In this document: positions 62,801 to 64,000 of the stretch, piece by piece | Numbering within the stretch: position 1 is the stretch's first letter | Layout of the letters: each line of letters begins with the position of its first letter | Assembly: GCA_944383905.1 (NCBI GenBank) | Contig: CALWRI010000001.1 | Span: forward strand, 149,766 to 213,765 | Origin: an uncultured Christensenellaceae bacterium | Lineage (GTDB): Bacteria; Bacillota; Clostridia; Christensenellales; UBA3700 | Reading direction: 5' to 3' | Length of the DNA: 64,000 bases | Program-made: the position numbers and the translations under genes | Notes under the pieces: generated by a model | What the model saw: only the letters and a program-made list of their open reading frames with translations | Database searches by the model: none | Told to the model about the DNA's origin: nothing

Positions 62801-63793
62801 GACTTCTCCGATATACGTCTCCCTGACAAGCTCTCCCGTCTCTACGCGCGTGACCGTCGTGTAAGACGGAGACGCAAACAACATATTTATCAACATCGAG
62901 TAGACGTTCATGCCGCCGACGTTTCCGAGAAGCTCCTCGAGATCTATCTCCGCGCCCGCCTTTTGCAGTATCGCGATCAGATAATCGGCTTTGAAATCGT
63001 TGAGATGAACGTACGCCTGTCCGTTGCCGAGGTCGAGATAGAACTCGTCGTTGACCGCGTAAAGCGCAAACGCAGCGTCCTCGTCGTCCTGCATCGAGAC
63101 CTTGAACATAAACTGCGCGCTCTCGCCTTCAGGCAGATTCGCCTGCACCTGAACGCGCGCGGTACCGTTGGTCGTCGAAAGAAGCGTATCCACGTCGAGC
63201 GCGGTACCCTTCATCGCCTTGAAGTATTCTTTTATCTTCTTGATAGAGACGCCCGCGTTGGGATAAGTCTTGTTTTCAACATATTCCGCGCTGCCGACAT
63301 CCTGCGTCCACTTTGCGTAAAGCGTGACGTCTTTTGTCGGCTTGTACGGGAATTTGACCGCGTTGCCCGACAGTCTCGGGTTGGTATACCAGCCGTCGAA
63401 AATAAACCCGTCGCGGTATGTACGCGGCGAAGTTTCGATGACGTCCGTGGTAACGCTCTCAAGCTCCGTACCTCCGTTCACGACGAAACTGACGTTGTAA
63501 AGCGTCGTCCATTTCGCATACAGCGTGACGTCGCCGTTCAGTTGCATCGGGAACTCCGCGATCTGCGTGTACTCTGAGTCGAGATACCACGCCTCAAAAC
63601 GGTATCCGTCCCTGACGGGCGCTTCGGGCGCCTTTTCGAGAACGGTGACGTCGGACAAGCCGAGCGCCGTTTCTTCTCCCGTTTCGAGAGTGACGTTGTA
63701 GGAAACAACCTTCTCGTCACACGAAACGAAAACAAGCGACGTCAAAACGACTGTCAGTATTAAAGCGGCTATAAGCAATTTGTTTTTTCTCAT
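56816..63793 (-). CDS. Giant surface lipoprotein with InlB B-repeats and repeated lipoprotein-like modules
   Basis: 2325 residues from the ATG at 63791-63793, set by CAAGGAGGA. The signal peptide ends in FVSC (Cys 25), a slightly atypical lipobox. Residues about 30-165 hold two InlB B-repeat (Flg_new) units, seen as RDGYRFEAWYLDSEY...DVTLYAKWT and RDGFIFDGWYTNPRL...DVTLYAKWT. The bulk (about 170-1650) repeats a module of strands, a short aromatic/acidic motif (EFYLDLGNGQ, AFYVSLSDLIP, DLYIDLEGLG and related forms) and amphipathic helices. The last 600 residues are Ig-like beta domains with aromatic VTFVNGKSA- and VNGSLDYLGTG-type strands. First gene of the operon. Function unknown; adhesion or ligand capture is plausible. 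Confidence 0.85.
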   Translation of the reverse strand: MRKNKLLIAALILTVVLTSLVFVSCDEKVVSYNVTLETGEETALGLSDVTVLEKAPEAPVRDGYRFEAWYLDSEYTQIAEFPMQLNGDVTLYAKWTTLYNVSFVVNGGTELESVTTDVIETSPRTYRDGFIFDGWYTNPRLSGNAVKFPYKPTKDVTLYAKWTQDVGSAEYVENKTYPNAGVSIKKIKEYFKAMKGTALDVDTLLSTTNGTARVQVQANLPEGESAQFMFKVSMQDDEDAAFALYAVNDEFYLDLGNGQAYVHLNDFKADYLIAILQKAGAEIDLEELLGNVGGMNVYSMLINMLFASPSYTTVTRVETGELVRETYIGEVKINSVIGGIKDLLNSLGGGLEELIGFELNLNSLFNWLEAAIPQIKMNIQVDIEDGVIVNMGVNVADNATGSVGDELLDWHTTKIGYYDYPIYIDIPTDLESNSREFSFTNIAFDVDLTLSAPDSGLDVAKLIGLFTDDVPIPENTLVIDGQFGFRLSARVDLDLNYANASVDRNLIALDLYVIGADGEPSTQEPVLGIYYKDGAFYVSLSDLIPDYWKAKNIKIEANLDALISDLVKLVTSAIDGALGVDFDEAQGLSLSGGNVYEASLLADGDDVRTIISPTVSGLISAIVGVIGLQDNVYVDEAGDSIVIEVNQKFFDVINGFLSDGNIVLPEGLGNMSLSVNFSENGLDDIVATVNLGDEAEPLEAVLRAHGFKVGFLEGTLQDLQSYIDERTQGEEYTSNLGDLIYSVLAGAEINAYGGLSVEEGEYALGKILKALGMLDTGKDNPVLGITGNTVNGEGKSVYEAGIDLLAAFSLDCDEPQNSRIAVELKKTGADEILVGIYGYYENGVSTVLLDLSGVKTQFMQLPVYKFEFDFATFVTDLIKGIKIGDKNLADFDLAFDLSGLIGGADGDAEALIMTESDGTAGGTELTEAGAILVGLNTDKITASVAFATIIGLLEVMGVDTGISPDALDLNADISLSAHGVNLDLGGTLPKVTEYAPDGAALPTEYGAYALALEAGTEAYPITIGEAASLDAAIARAKAKAENANDNLYDTVFDLANSMQASMTVKLANEKDTIDIAAMLNGILAKEGSYIDFPINLTFDKNESDIYVDLKWDLHLDDPYNTKIYVELRYEQKKILSLGIYQNDLYIDLEGLGLFEFVVKNSELASSLFTMLDEQMGVLRDTDIGALLTDLVTGAGGASEDGTTATPDAGGEEKPDTTMAILTAILGDVSIYDGVITADISAATVDTIFNALLGATFGVKMEIAGAEIDIETGLVKLPIVFNDTFNVNAQLALEPSEEFTVTNESDKELDATDGEAMARSLLECLNMDFNLDIKTNNIDSPNNRYLRVRIKNYIKGSAEETLANTSKTVNAESLVISIYTVGSEDLFNNTQAGYGDAILHVVLDYSADAPEKNMSIVLAEDKFVVLGIDLATMDLLTSNLSFNMDIVGMLSGVMQGIIDSLVFTEDGVEVETPTIDSSMSESTEEGEEAAPSPFDGLDVMQLLSGGINISLLSTGTLNIDAELDPYIFNKLIDDIMGGMVFGENSTLDVASIFGDNYFKYVVWDRLNTQDRTSRFWQTLRAQLFEMIKGVMGDFGFAANILQNSIYSLIDDVVYEIVAAILPMPIYNEVHAGVNLVDGTLSNIYITGYDHNEDVVNEDGEVLTYSNGSTYIEYTTNSARNVNYKTEINLYDCFDSVGDPDNTVDGSQTPGIVNWGNMEFDMTFDPLAYSFDAGTADTGFIKNFMVDKIATYQQGTTVMKANVEFYLYDEETQTFGEKITTTSDLGLLGYAQNENFETVTLTGEARVSFPNGVSRTRQFTITVQPDLDPALIETVTLHAYDSAPSSIIVYFRNMTSRRVEMSAISKLTMPSPTIEGGTYEATVTFVNGKSAAVNVEYLNSVITTLGSNGESGVYELDLYAFDETLDIMSQLPTKLFFAYPDGVYGAIDVEFWEVDAEVLQAFKTKQPSDLGGMEFAARATVGTGALTQTLDLTVRIKGKEVTSLTIDGEEDTVVINPYDYYLYALSATDTTVFSPWPDSVTANYVYNGTAWEEDVRVVFTTAFDFSTMSYDAPGVYGATVSLDKESYGNYFTWSQDITVDVQSNVIEGIYFDRSLRRNTVTVNALSFNAMTAEEKAELFPTTAWVKFTNGYKLALPIRWTDRNGYALDFSTLTFDANDYEVSVYAEIGFSGEVATTAADGTALSEEQIAANQAAMDALEAAFYQRFAMTVKVNGSLDYLGTGVTVDPSGESLEAQLPATVTVGDENTSFEVAVTGWNVSGVDYSAQGGEYFAAASFEYCGKTYTVLVPVTVIKTDIPAQPDSGEAGV

Positions 63794-63817
63794 AGTCCGT
63801 CCTCCTTGCGTAATCGC

Positions 63818-63823
63818 ATTATA
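63818..63823 (-). promoter_or_regulatory. -10 box of the giant surface operon
   Basis: TATAAT on the minus strand, about 25 bases before the ATG, with only a weak -35 (TTTATT-like) 18 bases upstream. The AT-rich stretch 63824-64000 has no gene. Confidence 0.5.
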
Positions 63824-64000
63824 TTGCACCTACATATTTGAATAAAAAGATTAAAACGATCTTAAAATCTCGGACTGACGCAAGCAAGAGCATAAAAAAA
63901 GGTAAAAAACGACAATCAAAAAACACACGCGCAAGCAAACGAAAAGACGGCTTTGCGAATAAATATCGTCGCATATCCGATTTTATGCAAAAATATGGAA

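Noticed and set aside
1..64000. tRNA, rRNA, CRISPR arrays, transposases or prophage genes
   Set aside because: None was seen on reading both strands; DUF5131 and DUF2779 genes alone do not indicate phage or CRISPR loci.

Overview
The window reads as a chromosomal segment of a low-to-mid GC Firmicute, most likely an uncultured Clostridia lineage. The evidence is a Cys T-box leader ahead of cysE-cysS, a FloA/NfeD operon, many lipoproteins with Firmicute-type lipoboxes, xpt linked to a BMP-type nucleoside ABC importer, strong GGAGG ribosome sites and near-consensus TTGACA-N17-TATAAT promoters. No tRNA, rRNA, insertion sequence, phage module or CRISPR array was found. Genus cannot be fixed from this sequence alone.

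Layout. 1-2.6 kb: the end of an ECF sigma gene, overlapped by an RsgI-like membrane anti-sigma factor and a GNAT acetyltransferase, facing a YjbR-family gene. 2.7-10.3 kb: an acidic lipoprotein, a GPH sugar symporter, a GH16 lipoprotein glucanase, a MATE exporter and a divergent membrane-bound XRE regulator. 10.5-16.3 kb: a TetR / CrtI-like oxidoreductase / FAD-[2Fe-2S] reductase operon, an AraC regulator and a membrane-anchored alkaline phosphatase. 16.4-19 kb: cysE-cysS under a T-box. 19-25.3 kb: a GH38 alpha-mannosidase, an ATP-grasp ligase and the nfeD-floA-unknown operon. 25.5-28.5 kb: a polar amino acid ABC importer whose ATPase carries a long coiled-coil insertion. 28.5-41.5 kb: an alpha/beta hydrolase, a DUF2779 protein, a DUF898-like membrane protein, a GH43 / GH2-GPH-EamA carbohydrate cluster, a DUF5131 protein, a lipoprotein, a stretch of helically phased A-tracts, and ung. 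41.6-50.3 kb: a PHP phosphatase, an RsmF-type rRNA methyltransferase, then xpt and a four-gene BMP nucleoside importer. 50.9-63.8 kb: one 12.9-kb operon for three cell-surface proteins of 2325, 1797 and 161 residues.

Together the genes suggest a saprophytic, probably gut-type anaerobe that degrades plant and host glycans (GH2, GH16, GH38, GH43 with two GPH symporters), salvages purines and amino acids, and displays very large surface proteins. The most unusual items are the giant surface operon, the ABC ATPase with a coiled-coil insertion, the ABC permease with a histone-H1-like tail, a set of genes whose promoters place the transcription start at or within a few bases of the start codon (apparently leaderless mRNAs), a short dispersed intergenic motif, and the curved-DNA segment.
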